The position numbers and the translations under genes are program-made. The notes below the pieces were generated by a model, which had not been told where the DNA came from, searched no databases, and worked only from the letters and a program-made list of their open reading frames with translations. From contig NZ_JACCEM010000002.1 in assembly GCF_013416525.1 (NCBI RefSeq), positions 124,001 through 188,000 on the forward strand: a stretch of 64,000 bases of DNA, written 5' to 3'. Below are positions 1-9,432 of the stretch, in pieces; the first letter of the stretch is position 1, and each line of letters starts with the position of its first letter. This stretch comes from Parapusillimonas granuli. GTDB taxonomy: Bacteria > Pseudomonadota > Gammaproteobacteria > Burkholderiales > Burkholderiaceae_B.

Positions 1-1026
1 ATTCGACCCATACACCGCCCGCGCCGCCACGTTGTACGGAATGGAATGCTTCGCCGCGTAGGCGTTGGCCACGCTGGTGCCGCTCAAGCGTGTCGCGGGA
101 TCGTAGGTGTGGACCTCGATCTCTTCGATGGCGTCGAGCGCGATGTCCCGGCTGGCCAGGATGGCGGCCATCGCCTCTATGGGCGCATGATTCCAGCGGC
201 TGCAGGCGTGGATCTTGAAGTAATTGCGGGTGATGTAATAGGGCTGCAGCGCCGTCCCGACGCGGAGGTCGAACGCGCTGCCCAGCACCTTCCCGAACAC
301 GGATTCCAGCGCGCCCGGCTCGCCGCTGAAACCGGCCTGGGCCAGGCGCACCGCCAGCAGGCCGTTGTGATTGGTGAAGCCGGTGAAAAGGTTGCGCACC
401 GATGCGCCGGCGTTGGCGGCGTTCTGGGACGACGCAATGCACAGGCCCGCCGCGAGCTCCAGCGCCGTGGCGGTCTGCGCGGCGTCCAGGCCCAGCAGCA
501 CGGCGGCGCCGGCGGCGGTGCCCACGATGGTATGCGTGCCGAAGGGGTGCACGGGCCCGCGCAGCCGCGTGGCCGCCCCCACCCGCACGGCGATTTCATA
601 GCCCACGATGAAGGCATGCATCAATTGCGCGCCGCTCGCGTCCCGCTCTTCGGCCAAGGCCCATAGCGCCGGCAGCATGTGTATGGACGGATGGTTGACG
701 GCGTACTGGTTGCCCTCGTCGAGCTCCAGCGACACCCCGCCCGTGCCGTTCACCAGCGCGGCCACGTGGCCGGCCGCCGTGTGGCGGGATCCCAGTATGG
801 TGGCGCCGCCCGCGCCCAGCTCCGGCGCCATCCCGGCAAGCTTCCTGACCTCGGCCAGGGTCGATCCGCCCAGCATCACGCCCAGCGTGTCGCGCACGAT
901 CCTCAAGGCGTGGGCGACCACTTCCGGCGGGTGCTGCGTCCATGAGGACGAATGCGCCAGCCGCGCCAGGGCAAGCGCGCTTGCCGAAGGCGGCGCGGTG
1001 ACGGCGTCGAACGAAGTTTTGGGCAT
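1..1026 (-). CDS. MmgE/PrpD family protein (3' end beyond window)
   Basis: The reading frame stays open from an ATG at 1026 to the left edge (342 codons), so the C-terminus is missing. An AAAGGAGG ribosome site lies just upstream of that ATG. The protein (MPKTSFDAV...) has the typical MmgE/PrpD look: an early ELDEG segment, the HPSIHMLPA stretch and a later KIHACSRWNHAPIEA segment. The family includes 2-methylcitrate dehydratase, cis-aconitate decarboxylase and iminodisuccinate epimerase, so the reaction cannot be named from sequence alone. It is the last visible gene of the long minus-strand operon, 31 bases after the amidohydrolase gene, which suggests work on a branched di- or tricarboxylate. 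Confidence 0.85.
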   Translation of the reverse strand, partial: MPKTSFDAVTAPPSASALALARLAHSSSWTQHPPEVVAHALRIVRDTLGVMLGGSTLAEVRKLAGMAPELGAGGATILGSRHTAAGHVAALVNGTGGVSLELDEGNQYAVNHPSIHMLPALWALAEERDASGAQLMHAFIVGYEIAVRVGAATRLRGPVHPFGTHTIVGTAAGAAVLLGLDAAQTATALELAAGLCIASSQNAANAGASVRNLFTGFTNHNGLLAVRLAQAGFSGEPGALESVFGKVLGSAFDLRVGTALQPYYITRNYFKIHACSRWNHAPIEAMAAILASRDIALDAIEEIEVHTYDPATRLSGTSVANAYAAKHSIPYNVAARAVYGSN

Positions 1027-1057
1027 GTGAGCCCTCCTTTGCGGCGGGGCTGCGCGG

Positions 1058-2557
1058 CTATCGATATGCCGCCCAGCGATTGATGTGATAGGGACGTTCG
1101 GCCAGGCAGAGGCAGAACGCCCCGACGGCCTTGGACAGTTTTTCGGCCAGTTCGCGCCGCTCGGCGGTCGACGCCCGCAGGCGTTCCTGGGCGCGCTCGA
1201 CCTCGCCGCGCAGCGCCGCCAGGTCCACGCGCACCAGTCGGCGTTCCCGGACGACGAACTCGCCGCCCACCATGACGTCCCGCAGCGAGGCGCCGTCCTC
1301 CACGTGGACGAGCTGGTTGACGACGTCGTTGCGCGGCACCCAATTGATGTGCCCGAGATCCAGAAAGACGATGTCCGCCTTGTATCCCGGATCGATGCGC
1401 CCCAGCATGCCGCCAAAGCCCAGGCAGCGCGCGCTGCCTTCGGTGGCGGCGTGCAAGGCTTCGCGCGTGGAGATCCAGTTCGCGTAGTCCGGCCCGAGGA
1501 CCTTGGAGGCCAGCGAGGCCAGGCGCTGCGCTTCGTACATGTTCTGGTTGTCGGAACTGGTCGAGCCATCGGTGCCGATGCCCACGTTGACGCCGTGGTC
1601 GAGCATGGCCCGGAAATCGGCGATGCCGCTGCCCAGGCGCATATTGCAGCCGGGGTTGTGCGCGATGGACGCCCCCCGCTCGCCCACGATGCGCAGGTCC
1701 GCGTCATCCAGCCATATGGCGTGCGCCAGGACGAAGCCCGGATTCAGCATGCCGAGCGCATCCAGCTGCGCCACCACGCTGCGGCCGTAGCGCTCCTGGT
1801 AGGCCAGGGCCTGGACCTTGGATTCGGCTATGTGGGTATGGATGCCTATGCCCAGGTCCGCGGCCACGTCCCGGCACGCCAGCAGGTAGTCGTCGCTGCA
1901 TACCAGGGGGATGGTGGGCGCCAGCGCGACCTTGATGCGGTCGCCGTCGCCCTCCGTGCGCAGGAAGGCGTCCACTTCGGACAGGATGCGGCGGTGGTCC
2001 TGGGGCTGGAGGCGCCCCACGGCGGCGCGCAGGTCGGGCGGCAAGGCCTGCAGCAGGCCCGGTATGGTTTCATAGAAGGACTGGTTGCCCGCCATGGGCG
2101 CCAGCGTGGCGCGCATGCCCGCGGCGCGATAGGCTTGCGCCACGGCCCGCATGCCTTCGGAAGTGGGGACGGGCGCTTCGGCATACAGGTCGTAGCAGGC
2201 CGTGCAGCCCTTGAGCAGCATCTCGGCGGCGTTCAGGGTGGCGCTCAGCGCCTTGTCCGCCAGGCTGCGGTCGGCATTCAGCCAGGCGCCCGCCGTCAAG
2301 AGCAGTTCGAGCGTCCAGCGGTCGCCCACGCCTTTCGTATAGCTGCCGTAGCCGTGCGTGTGGGCGTTGATCAGGCCGGCGTGCAGCAGCCGGTCGCTCG
2401 CATCGACCACCGCCGCATCGGCCGGCGCCGCCATGCCGGGCGGCCCCAGCGCCGCCACCGTATCGCCCTGGATCAGCACGTCCAGGAATTCCGCCCGGCA
2501 TTCGGCGCCACGCAAAACCAGCCCGCCCCGGACGATGGTCCACGGGCGCTCAGCCAT
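1058..2557 (-). CDS. Atz/Trz-type metal-dependent amidohydrolase/deaminase
   Basis: 499 residues, amidohydrolase superfamily (COG0402: guanine deaminase, MTA/SAH deaminase, triazine hydrolases). Metal ligands visible are the HxH pair (His66, His68 in NAHTHG), the histidine of HTHIAES, the histidine of LAHAIWL, and the aspartate of GIGTDGS. The C-terminal signature GHINWVPRNDVVNQLV is typical of the deaminase branch. It hydrolyses C-N or deaminates a small N-heterocycle or amidine; the substrate is unknown. The start overlaps the end of the preceding racemase-like gene by 8 bases, indicating translational coupling. It may act on the nitrogenous intermediate of the pathway encoded by this operon. 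Confidence 0.88.
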   Translation of the reverse strand: MAERPWTIVRGGLVLRGAECRAEFLDVLIQGDTVAALGPPGMAAPADAAVVDASDRLLHAGLINAHTHGYGSYTKGVGDRWTLELLLTAGAWLNADRSLADKALSATLNAAEMLLKGCTACYDLYAEAPVPTSEGMRAVAQAYRAAGMRATLAPMAGNQSFYETIPGLLQALPPDLRAAVGRLQPQDHRRILSEVDAFLRTEGDGDRIKVALAPTIPLVCSDDYLLACRDVAADLGIGIHTHIAESKVQALAYQERYGRSVVAQLDALGMLNPGFVLAHAIWLDDADLRIVGERGASIAHNPGCNMRLGSGIADFRAMLDHGVNVGIGTDGSTSSDNQNMYEAQRLASLASKVLGPDYANWISTREALHAATEGSARCLGFGGMLGRIDPGYKADIVFLDLGHINWVPRNDVVNQLVHVEDGASLRDVMVGGEFVVRERRLVRVDLAALRGEVERAQERLRASTAERRELAEKLSKAVGAFCLCLAERPYHINRWAAYR

Positions 2558-3308
2558 TCAAGGCACCGTCGACCAGCGCATGGACGAGCGCGTCCTTGCG
2601 CTCCGTGGGCTGCGGGTAGGCCTTGCGGCTGTGCGTCAGGCCCAGGCCCAGGAAGGCTTCGGCGAGCTTATAGCTGAGCGGGCCGGGATTGACCAGCGGC
2701 ACGGGCAGCCGCTCCGACAGATAGGCGGCCGCCTGGTGCATGGTGGTCGACCCCAGGCAGATCACGTCCGCGCCGTCTTCTTCGACGCAGCGCATGGCCG
2801 TCTCGAGCATGCGCGGGAAGGTGGCGTCTTCCTTGCCTTCGGTAAGATTGATGAAATCGGGCTCGACGTCGAAGGAACGGACGGACGCGCATTGCGCTTC
2901 GAAGCCGTATTCGCGTATGGCTTTTCGGTACCGGGGCAGCGCGGGCTTCCATTGCGCCAGCACCGAGAACTTGCTGCCCAGCGTCAGGGCGTACAGCATC
3001 GACGCCTTGCCCGGCCCGATCACCGGTATGGACAGCACGGAGCGCAAGGGCGCCATGCCCGAATCGCTCATGGTGTCGATGACCACCGCGTCGAAGCCTT
3101 CTTCCTCGGCCGTCACGCCGGCCTCGTAAATGCCCAGGTCGGCGATCAGCCAATCGTGCGGGCTCATGAACGAGGTCGGGCCGATGCGCACCGGGCGATA
3201 GACGAGCTCGGTGTCGGGGTCCAGCTGCACGTGGCCGCTCTGGGCGGCGCGGCGGGCCACGCCGGCCGCGTCCAGGGGAAAGGGATTGATGACCAGAATC
3301 TTCGGCAT
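2550..3308 (-). CDS. Asp/Glu/hydantoin racemase-family protein lacking both catalytic Cys (copy 1)
   Basis: 252 residues of the Asp/Glu/hydantoin racemase superfamily, often annotated as hydantoin racemase or HupH-like. Racemases and maleate isomerases of this fold use two cysteines, one in each half. At the first site this protein reads VVIDTMSDSGM (Thr79) and at the second VICLGSTTMH (Ser187), so Thr and Ser occupy the expected Cys positions. It aligns without gaps over the first 190 residues to the neighbouring gene product. A function as a classical two-base racemase is therefore doubtful; an isomerase or lyase variant is possible. It lies between its paralogue and the amidohydrolase gene. 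Confidence 0.83.
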   Translation of the reverse strand: MPKILVINPFPLDAAGVARRAAQSGHVQLDPDTELVYRPVRIGPTSFMSPHDWLIADLGIYEAGVTAEEEGFDAVVIDTMSDSGMAPLRSVLSIPVIGPGKASMLYALTLGSKFSVLAQWKPALPRYRKAIREYGFEAQCASVRSFDVEPDFINLTEGKEDATFPRMLETAMRCVEEDGADVICLGSTTMHQAAAYLSERLPVPLVNPGPLSYKLAEAFLGLGLTHSRKAYPQPTERKDALVHALVDGALNG

Positions 3309-3331
3309 GTCTTTCTCGTCTCGTCAAAGGT

Positions 3332-4093
3332 TCAAGAGCGGGCGGCGACGTGCTCGCCCATGGCGCGGAACATGTCCGGCCGCGGCGCGAGCGGCGCGGG
3401 ATACGCGGACTTGCTGTGCGACAGGCGCAGGCGCAGGGCCGTCTCCGCCAACCGGTAGGACAAGGGCCCGGGATTGATGACCGGCACGGGCAGCCTTTCC
3501 GCCAGATAGGCGTGGGTCTCGTGCATGGTGGTCGATCCCAGGATGATGACGTCGGCGCCGTCCTCCTCGATGCATTGCATGGCGACGCGGTGCAGGGCGG
3601 GAAATACCGTGTCCTCCCTGCCCTTCAGCAGCTTCTGGTTGTTGGGCTCCATCTCCGGGGACCGCATGGAGGCGCATTTGTGCGCCAGCCCCAGGTCGGC
3701 GAGCGTCTTCTTGTACAGGGGATCCCAGCGGCTCCACATCGACAGGATGGAGAACCGGTCGCCCAGCATCTGGGCCGCCAGCATGGCGTGGCGGCCCGCG
3801 CCGATGACCGGAATGCTCAGCACTGAACGCAGGGCGGCCATGCCCGAATCGCTGACGGTGTCTATGCACACGGCGTCATAGCCTTCCTCCTGGGCGGAAA
3901 GCCCGGCCTCCAGGATGCCCACGTCGGCCAGCAAGGCGTCCTGCTGGCTGACGTAATTCACCGGTGCGATGCGCACCGCCTTGAAATCGAACCGGATGCC
4001 GGGGCCCAGCTTGACCGCCTCGAGCTGCGCTTGCCGTTTCGAAAGATTCTCATCGCTCATGGGAAAAGGAACGATCACCAGCACTTTATGCAT
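3332..4093 (-). CDS. Asp/Glu/hydantoin racemase-family protein lacking both catalytic Cys (copy 2)
   Basis: 253 residues from the ATG at 4093, chosen because CAGGAGG lies directly upstream; an in-frame ATG 11 codons earlier has no ribosome site. It is a tandem paralogue of the product at 2550-3308 and shares every landmark: VPFPMSDE N-terminus, CIDTVSDSGMAALRSV (Thr79 where a catalytic Cys is expected) and IILGSTTMHE (Ser187 at the second site), then PVPVINPGPLSYRLAE. Identical residue numbering over 190 positions shows a recent duplication or a conserved pair, perhaps two subunits of one enzyme. The start overlaps the end of the upstream FAD enzyme gene by 8 bases. Confidence 0.83.
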   Translation of the reverse strand: MHKVLVIVPFPMSDENLSKRQAQLEAVKLGPGIRFDFKAVRIAPVNYVSQQDALLADVGILEAGLSAQEEGYDAVCIDTVSDSGMAALRSVLSIPVIGAGRHAMLAAQMLGDRFSILSMWSRWDPLYKKTLADLGLAHKCASMRSPEMEPNNQKLLKGREDTVFPALHRVAMQCIEEDGADVIILGSTTMHETHAYLAERLPVPVINPGPLSYRLAETALRLRLSHSKSAYPAPLAPRPDMFRAMGEHVAARS

Positions 4094-5531
4094 CACTGCC
4101 TCCTGTAAATTCCGTCCGTTCTTCAAAACCGGCCGCGCGGGCCGCCGAACCGCCGGCCAGGCGGCCGAGCACCACCGCCGTCACCAGCCCGTTTCCGCCC
4201 AGGTAGCCGGACGCTTCCGGCCCCGAGACGCCCCGGGCCGCGCCGCCGCCCGCAAATATGTTGGGAAATGCCTTGCCGTCCGCCGCGCGCAGCAGCGCGG
4301 CCCGCTCGTCGACGCAAAGCCCTCCCTGCGTATGGAAAAGCGCGCCGCGCAGCCTGACGGCCCGATAAGGCGGGCGCAACAGCTGTTCGGCGCTGAACCG
4401 TCGGCCGTAGGCATCGGGCCGCCCTTCCCGGACGCTTTGCTCGATGTCGGCGAAGACGGCGGCCAGCGCTTCCTGCGGCACGGAAATGGCTTGCGCCAAG
4501 GCTACCAGGCTGTCGGCCTGCCTGACCGCCCCCGACTCCAGCACCTGGCGGTAGTCGGCATAGCGCAGCGCCAGGCGTTCGCTGCGCTGATCGTAGAGGG
4601 TGAACGCCACGCCGCCAGGCTGCCGCAGCAGCGCAGCGGCCTGCTCCGAATAGCCGCTCATTTCGTTGGAGAACCGCCGCCCCAGGCGATTGACCTGGAT
4701 GCCGCCCTCGATGACCAGCGTCCAGGTGAGCGGCAGGCGCGATTCGTCCACCACGCAATGTCCCTGGTAGCCGCCCAGGTCGCCCAGCGCCGCGCCCAGC
4801 AGGCCGCCCCAGGCCAGCGCGTCGCCGCGGCTGCCGTCATGGCCGCAATAGGCCGCGTCGGCCATGGCCGGGATGTGCGTCCGGACGGCCTGGGGGTTGC
4901 CGCCATAGCCGCCGGTGGCCAGCACCAGGGCGCCGCAGCCTATGACTTGTTCGCGCCCGTCGCCGAGCCGGCAGCCGACCGCCCTGACGGCGTCGTCCGC
5001 ATCGCGGTACAGGGTGGTGATGCGGGCCCGGAAGAGAAAATCCGCGCCGGCGTGGCGGGCCGCGTCGTACAGGCTTTGCTGCAGCTCGGCGCCCGTCCGC
5101 GACAGCGGCACGTGATACCGATGGCGGCTGTGGCCCGGGTAAAGCACGTCGTCCAGGAGCTGGAAGGTCAGGCCGTGGCGGTCCGACAGCCACTCTATGG
5201 CGGGCCCGGAACCTCGCGCCACGGCCTGGACGACGGCGGGATCCGCGCGGTTGCCGGACTTCTTCACGATGTCGGCGGCGAAGCACTCCGGCGTATCCTC
5301 GATGCCGAGCGCCCGCTGGTGGCGCGTTCCCGCCCCGGGCAGCATGCCCCAGGTCATCGCCGTCGTGCCGCGCGCCTGGGCGTCCTGCTCGACGACCAGC
5401 ACGCCAGCGCCCGCATCGCGCGCCGCCAGCGCCGCGGTCAGCCCGCAAGCGCCGGCGCCGGCGATGACGACGTCCGCTCGCCGGGCGGGCGGCCCGGCCT
5501 CTTGAAATGCTTGCACCGACAAGTCCGGCAT
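4086..5531 (-). CDS. FAD-dependent oxidoreductase, fumarate reductase/KstD type (copy 1)
   Basis: 481 residues from the ATG at 5531 (MPDLSVQAFQEAG); the longer frame upstream runs into the preceding gene and is not used. The N-terminal Rossmann motif VVIAGAGACGLTAAL is followed by a C-terminal FAD site (GGGAARGVSGPEASGYLGGNG). FRDA/ketosteroid-dehydrogenase-like flavoproteins desaturate or reduce C-C bonds next to a carbonyl. Here it could interconvert a saturated and an unsaturated dicarboxylate or imide. It is a paralogue of the product at 11607-13028 in the same operon. The electron acceptor is not evident. Confidence 0.87.
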   Translation of the reverse strand: MPDLSVQAFQEAGPPARRADVVIAGAGACGLTAALAARDAGAGVLVVEQDAQARGTTAMTWGMLPGAGTRHQRALGIEDTPECFAADIVKKSGNRADPAVVQAVARGSGPAIEWLSDRHGLTFQLLDDVLYPGHSRHRYHVPLSRTGAELQQSLYDAARHAGADFLFRARITTLYRDADDAVRAVGCRLGDGREQVIGCGALVLATGGYGGNPQAVRTHIPAMADAAYCGHDGSRGDALAWGGLLGAALGDLGGYQGHCVVDESRLPLTWTLVIEGGIQVNRLGRRFSNEMSGYSEQAAALLRQPGGVAFTLYDQRSERLALRYADYRQVLESGAVRQADSLVALAQAISVPQEALAAVFADIEQSVREGRPDAYGRRFSAEQLLRPPYRAVRLRGALFHTQGGLCVDERAALLRAADGKAFPNIFAGGGAARGVSGPEASGYLGGNGLVTAVVLGRLAGGSAARAAGFEERTEFTGGSDA

Positions 5532-5550
5532 CTCGACTCCTGCACCGGCC

Positions 5551-6042
5551 CTAGGCCGCCCCGCCCCAGCTCTGGATGTCCACGATGCGCCCCTGCCGCA
5601 CGTGGAAACGCTCCACGCTGCCGGCCCCGCGCTTGCGCCGCGCATACACCACCGTGCCGTCCTCGGTCAGGGCTTCGTCGAAATCGGCGTAATCCAGGTC
5701 CGCCAGCCATTCCCGCATGCGCAGCGGATTGCGCTCCGCGCCGCCGGCGCCGGTGCAGGCGCAGCCCTCGCCCAGATATCCCGCCGCGCGCGCGGAATCG
5801 GCTGCGAGCAGCGCCTGCGCGAAGCCCCGGACCACCTCGACCCCCGACGGCAGCGGCGGCCCGGGCACGCGCGACACGCCGCCGCGCGCATAGGCGCTGG
5901 GCTTGACTTCATTCAGCATGGTGACGACGCCGTCGGGCTTGGCCGCCATGACGCTCAGGACGACGTGCGTCATGCCTTTGAGCAGACGGGACTTGGTGGC
6001 ATCGTCATAGCCTTCTATGACCGTCATCTGTACTACGGGCAT
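5551..6042 (-). CDS. Tautomerase domain fused to a SnoaL/NTF2-like domain
   Basis: 163 residues. The first about 60 (MPVVQMTVIEGYDDATKSRL...) look like a 4-oxalocrotonate tautomerase subunit, with Pro at position 2 that would become the catalytic N-terminal proline after Met removal. From about residue 65 the sequence changes to a SnoaL/NTF2-like fold (RGFAQALLAADSARAAGYL ... ERFHVRQGRIVDIQSWG). Stand-alone 4-OT proteins are about 62 residues, so this is a natural two-domain fusion. It lies between the lyase gene and the FAD enzyme gene and probably handles an enol or keto intermediate. The start has a good AAGGAGAACACC leader. Confidence 0.78.
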   Translation of the reverse strand: MPVVQMTVIEGYDDATKSRLLKGMTHVVLSVMAAKPDGVVTMLNEVKPSAYARGGVSRVPGPPLPSGVEVVRGFAQALLAADSARAAGYLGEGCACTGAGGAERNPLRMREWLADLDYADFDEALTEDGTVVYARRKRGAGSVERFHVRQGRIVDIQSWGGAA

Positions 6043-6076
6043 GGTGTTCTCCTTGTCGAAAAGAAAGAGGCGGCGG

Positions 6077-6949
6077 CTAGCGGCCGCCGTCCCCGGCCGC
6101 GTAGCGCTCGCCGAGCTCCAGCAGCTCGCGGGTGCCGATGATGTCGTTGAGCCCGTTGAAGTCGAACATGCGGTCCTTGAAGGGCGCGTTGGTCTCGTGC
6201 GCCTTCAGCGAGGCGTAGTAGTCGACGGCGGTCTTGGCGATGGCGCGCACGATGCCGCCCGGGAAGATGATGATGCGAAAACCCAGGGCTCCCAGCTGGC
6301 CCGCGTCGTGCATGGGCGTGTCGCCGCCTTCGACCATGTTGGCCAGCAAGGGCAGGCGCGCCCCCAGCCGCGACGAGATGGTCTCCAGCTGTTCCCGCGT
6401 GCGCGGCGCCTCGACGAACAGGACGTCGGCCCCCGCCTCGGCGAAACGCTCCGCGCGTTCCAGCGCGCGGTCGAAGCCTTCCACCGCGATCGCGTCGGTG
6501 CGCGCGATGATCAGCGTTTCGGCGCTGGCGCGCGCGTCGACGGCGGCCTTGATCTTGCCCACCATCTCGCCGCAGGAAATGAGGGACTTGCCTCCCAGGT
6601 GGCCGCAGCGCTTGGGCAGGCTTTGATCCTCGATCTGCAAGGCGTTGGCCCCGGCGCGCTCGTACAGCCTGACCGTGCGCTGTACGTTCAGCGCATTGCC
6701 ATGGCCGTTGTCGGCGTCCACGATCAGCGGCGTATCGACGCGGTCGCGGATCAGGCCTATGGTTTCCGCGATCTCGGTCATGGTGGTCAGCCCGATATCG
6801 GACCGGCCCAGGCGGGTGTAGGCGATGGCCGCGCCCGACACGTACAGCGCCTTGAAACCGTGCTGTGTGGCGATCAATGCGGTCAAGGGGTCGTAGACCC
6901 CCGGCGCAAGCACCACCTCGCCCGCCCGCAGGCGTGTTTTCAACGACAT
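6077..6949 (-). CDS. Isocitrate lyase/PEP mutase-family C-C lyase
   Basis: 290 residues, about the normal length for the methylisocitrate-lyase/PEP-mutase group. It has the metal-binding segment VDADNGHGN (Asp78, Asp80), the lyase signature KRCGH at residues 113-117 with the nucleophilic Cys115, and a downstream IIARTDAIAVEGFDRALERA segment. The KRCGH loop favours a true lyase (2-methylisocitrate or 2,3-dimethylmalate type) over a mutase. It would cleave an alkylmalate-like 2-hydroxy-dicarboxylate to pyruvate or glyoxylate plus a short acid. In the same operon an aconitase-family hydratase (13050-15102) could supply such a hydroxyacid. Confidence 0.88.
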   Translation of the reverse strand: MSLKTRLRAGEVVLAPGVYDPLTALIATQHGFKALYVSGAAIAYTRLGRSDIGLTTMTEIAETIGLIRDRVDTPLIVDADNGHGNALNVQRTVRLYERAGANALQIEDQSLPKRCGHLGGKSLISCGEMVGKIKAAVDARASAETLIIARTDAIAVEGFDRALERAERFAEAGADVLFVEAPRTREQLETISSRLGARLPLLANMVEGGDTPMHDAGQLGALGFRIIIFPGGIVRAIAKTAVDYYASLKAHETNAPFKDRMFDFNGLNDIIGTRELLELGERYAAGDGGR

Positions 6950-7008
6950 TCGTGAACTCCTTCAATTTAAACGGCCGGCGCGCACGCGCGGCGCCGGTTC
7001 CAAAACTC

Positions 7009-7699
<691 letters not shown>

Positions 7700-7707
<8 letters not shown>

Positions 7708-8452
7708 GCTCTTTCTCCTTGTTGGCGGCCAGGCGCGCGGCCGCGCCATGCCCCAGGTACGCCTCGATGACGCGCGGGTCGCCCACCACGTCGGCCGGCG
7801 TGCCCTCGGCGATCATTTCGCCCTGGGACAGCACATAGACATAGTCGCAAAGGCTCACCACCGCCTGCATGACGTGCTCGATCATCAAGATGGTGACGCC
7901 GCTGTCGCGGATGCCGCGTATGACGGGGATGATGTCGCGGATCTCCGACGGGTTCAGGCCGGCGAGGACTTCGTCGAGCAGCAGCAATTGCGGCTCCGTG
8001 GCCAGCGCCCGGGCCAGCTCCAGCCTTTTCCGGCCCGCCACCGTCAGGCCCGCGGCCGGGCGGTCCAGGTCTTTTTCCAGCCCCACCCGCCGCGCGACCT
8101 CGCGCGCCAGCCGCTCGGCGTCGGAGCGGTCGGCATGGCGCAGGAAGGCGCCCACGACGATGTTCTCGAGCGTGGACAGGCCCGCGAAGGGCTGCACGAT
8201 CTGGAAGGTGCGCGCAATGCCCAGGCTCGCGCGCTGATGCGTGGGCAGGCCGGTGATGTCCCGGTCCTTGTAGAAAATCGCGCCCTCGTTCGCCTTCAGG
8301 AAGCCCGAGGCGACCGAGAAAAGCGTGGTCTTGCCCGCGCCGTTGGGGCCGATCAGCCCGGTGATGGATCCCTCCCGGACTTGCAGGGAAGCGTCCTTGA
8401 CGGCGGTCAAGCCCCCGAAGCGCATGGTGACGCGCCTGACTTCGAGCATCAT
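7700..8452 (-). CDS. Liv-type ABC importer ATPase, LivG-like
   Basis: 250 residues from the ATG at 8452 (MMLEVRRVTMRFGGLTAV). It has Walker A GPNGAGKTT, an ABC signature at the atypical sequence LTVAGRKRLELARAL (the LSGGQ position reads TVAGR), Walker B LLLLDEVLAGLNPSE and the H-loop MIEHVM. LivG ATPases often deviate at the signature in this way. The start overlaps the end of the LivM-like gene by 4 bases (ATGA type). Confidence 0.92.
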
Positions 8453-9432
8453 GATTGTTTCTCCAGAACGGGCTCGGCCGCAGGCTTGCGGGCGCTGCGG
8501 CGGGGCAGCAGGCTCAGCAGGCCTTGCGGCAGGAAGCACACCGCGCCGATCAGCACGCAGCCGTAGATGGCCAGGTCTATGCCCGGGATCTCGCCCGTGA
8601 AGAACTTGGCGCCCTCGCCCAGCAGATGCAGCGCGAAGGTGCCCACCAGCGGGCCGAACACCGTGCCCAGCCCGCCGACCATCGACGCCAGCAGCACCTC
8701 GATGGAGATCTTGGGCCCGAAGACGAGGACCGGGTCGATGTACAGGAAATACTGCACGTAGAGACAACCCGCCGTCGCGGTCATCGCGGCGGATATGGTG
8801 ATGGCCCCCAGCTTGGTGCGCAGCACGTCTATGCCCAGCGCCCGCGCCGCGTCTTCGTTCTCGCGCACGGCGACCAGGCGGGCGCCGAAGCGGGACAGCG
8901 ATATCCAGCGCATCAGCAGCAGCCCCGCCGCCACCATGGCCAGGGCCACCCAGTAGTAGTGCCTGCGGTCCGCGAACTGGAAGTGCTCGATGCCCAGGTT
9001 GATGGGCAGCAGCCGGCCGGCGGCGCCGCCGGTGAAGGCGGCCGAATTCGCCAGGACGCGCAGCACCTCGGCGAAGGCCAGCGTGACCAGCGCGAAATAA
9101 GAGCCCCGCAGCCCGGCCCGGAAGGACAGGAAGCCGACGATCCAGCCGACCAGCGCCCCGGCGGCCACGGCCACGACGAAGCCGGTCCAGGCGTCCAGGC
9201 CCAGGTTGATCTGCCAGAGGCTGATCACATAGGCGCCCGTGCCGAAGAAAGCCGCGTGGCCGAAGGAGTTCTGCCCGGCCATGCCGCCCAGCAGGTTCCA
9301 GCCTTGCGCCCCCAGCGTCACGATCAGCGTGTAGATGAGGAAGTTGAGGACGACGTTGGAATTGGCCAGCAGCGGGGCCACGGCCAGCAAGGCCACCACG
9401 ATGAAAATGGACAGGTAATGCTTGATCTTCAT
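8449..9432 (-). CDS. Liv-type ABC importer permease, LivM-like
   Basis: 327 residues from the ATG at 9432 (MKIKHYLSIFIVVALLAV). It is very hydrophobic with about eight to ten membrane segments and contains the LivM hallmarks GGMAGQNSFGHAAFFGTGAY and FGARLVAVRENEDAARALGID. The longer frame upstream is the overlapping permease read out of frame. Start and stop codons overlap the neighbouring genes by 4 bases on both sides, so translation is tightly coupled. With the LivH-like protein it forms the membrane channel. Confidence 0.92.
   Translation of the reverse strand: MKIKHYLSIFIVVALLAVAPLLANSNVVLNFLIYTLIVTLGAQGWNLLGGMAGQNSFGHAAFFGTGAYVISLWQINLGLDAWTGFVVAVAAGALVGWIVGFLSFRAGLRGSYFALVTLAFAEVLRVLANSAAFTGGAAGRLLPINLGIEHFQFADRRHYYWVALAMVAAGLLLMRWISLSRFGARLVAVRENEDAARALGIDVLRTKLGAITISAAMTATAGCLYVQYFLYIDPVLVFGPKISIEVLLASMVGGLGTVFGPLVGTFALHLLGEGAKFFTGEIPGIDLAIYGCVLIGAVCFLPQGLLSLLPRRSARKPAAEPVLEKQS

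Noticed and set aside
1085-2677. Long plus-strand open frame (about 530 codons) opposite the amidohydrolase gene
   Set aside because: High GC makes antisense frames long. The translation is rich in Gly/Arg/His/Gln without any domain, while the minus strand encodes a complete amidohydrolase with metal ligands.
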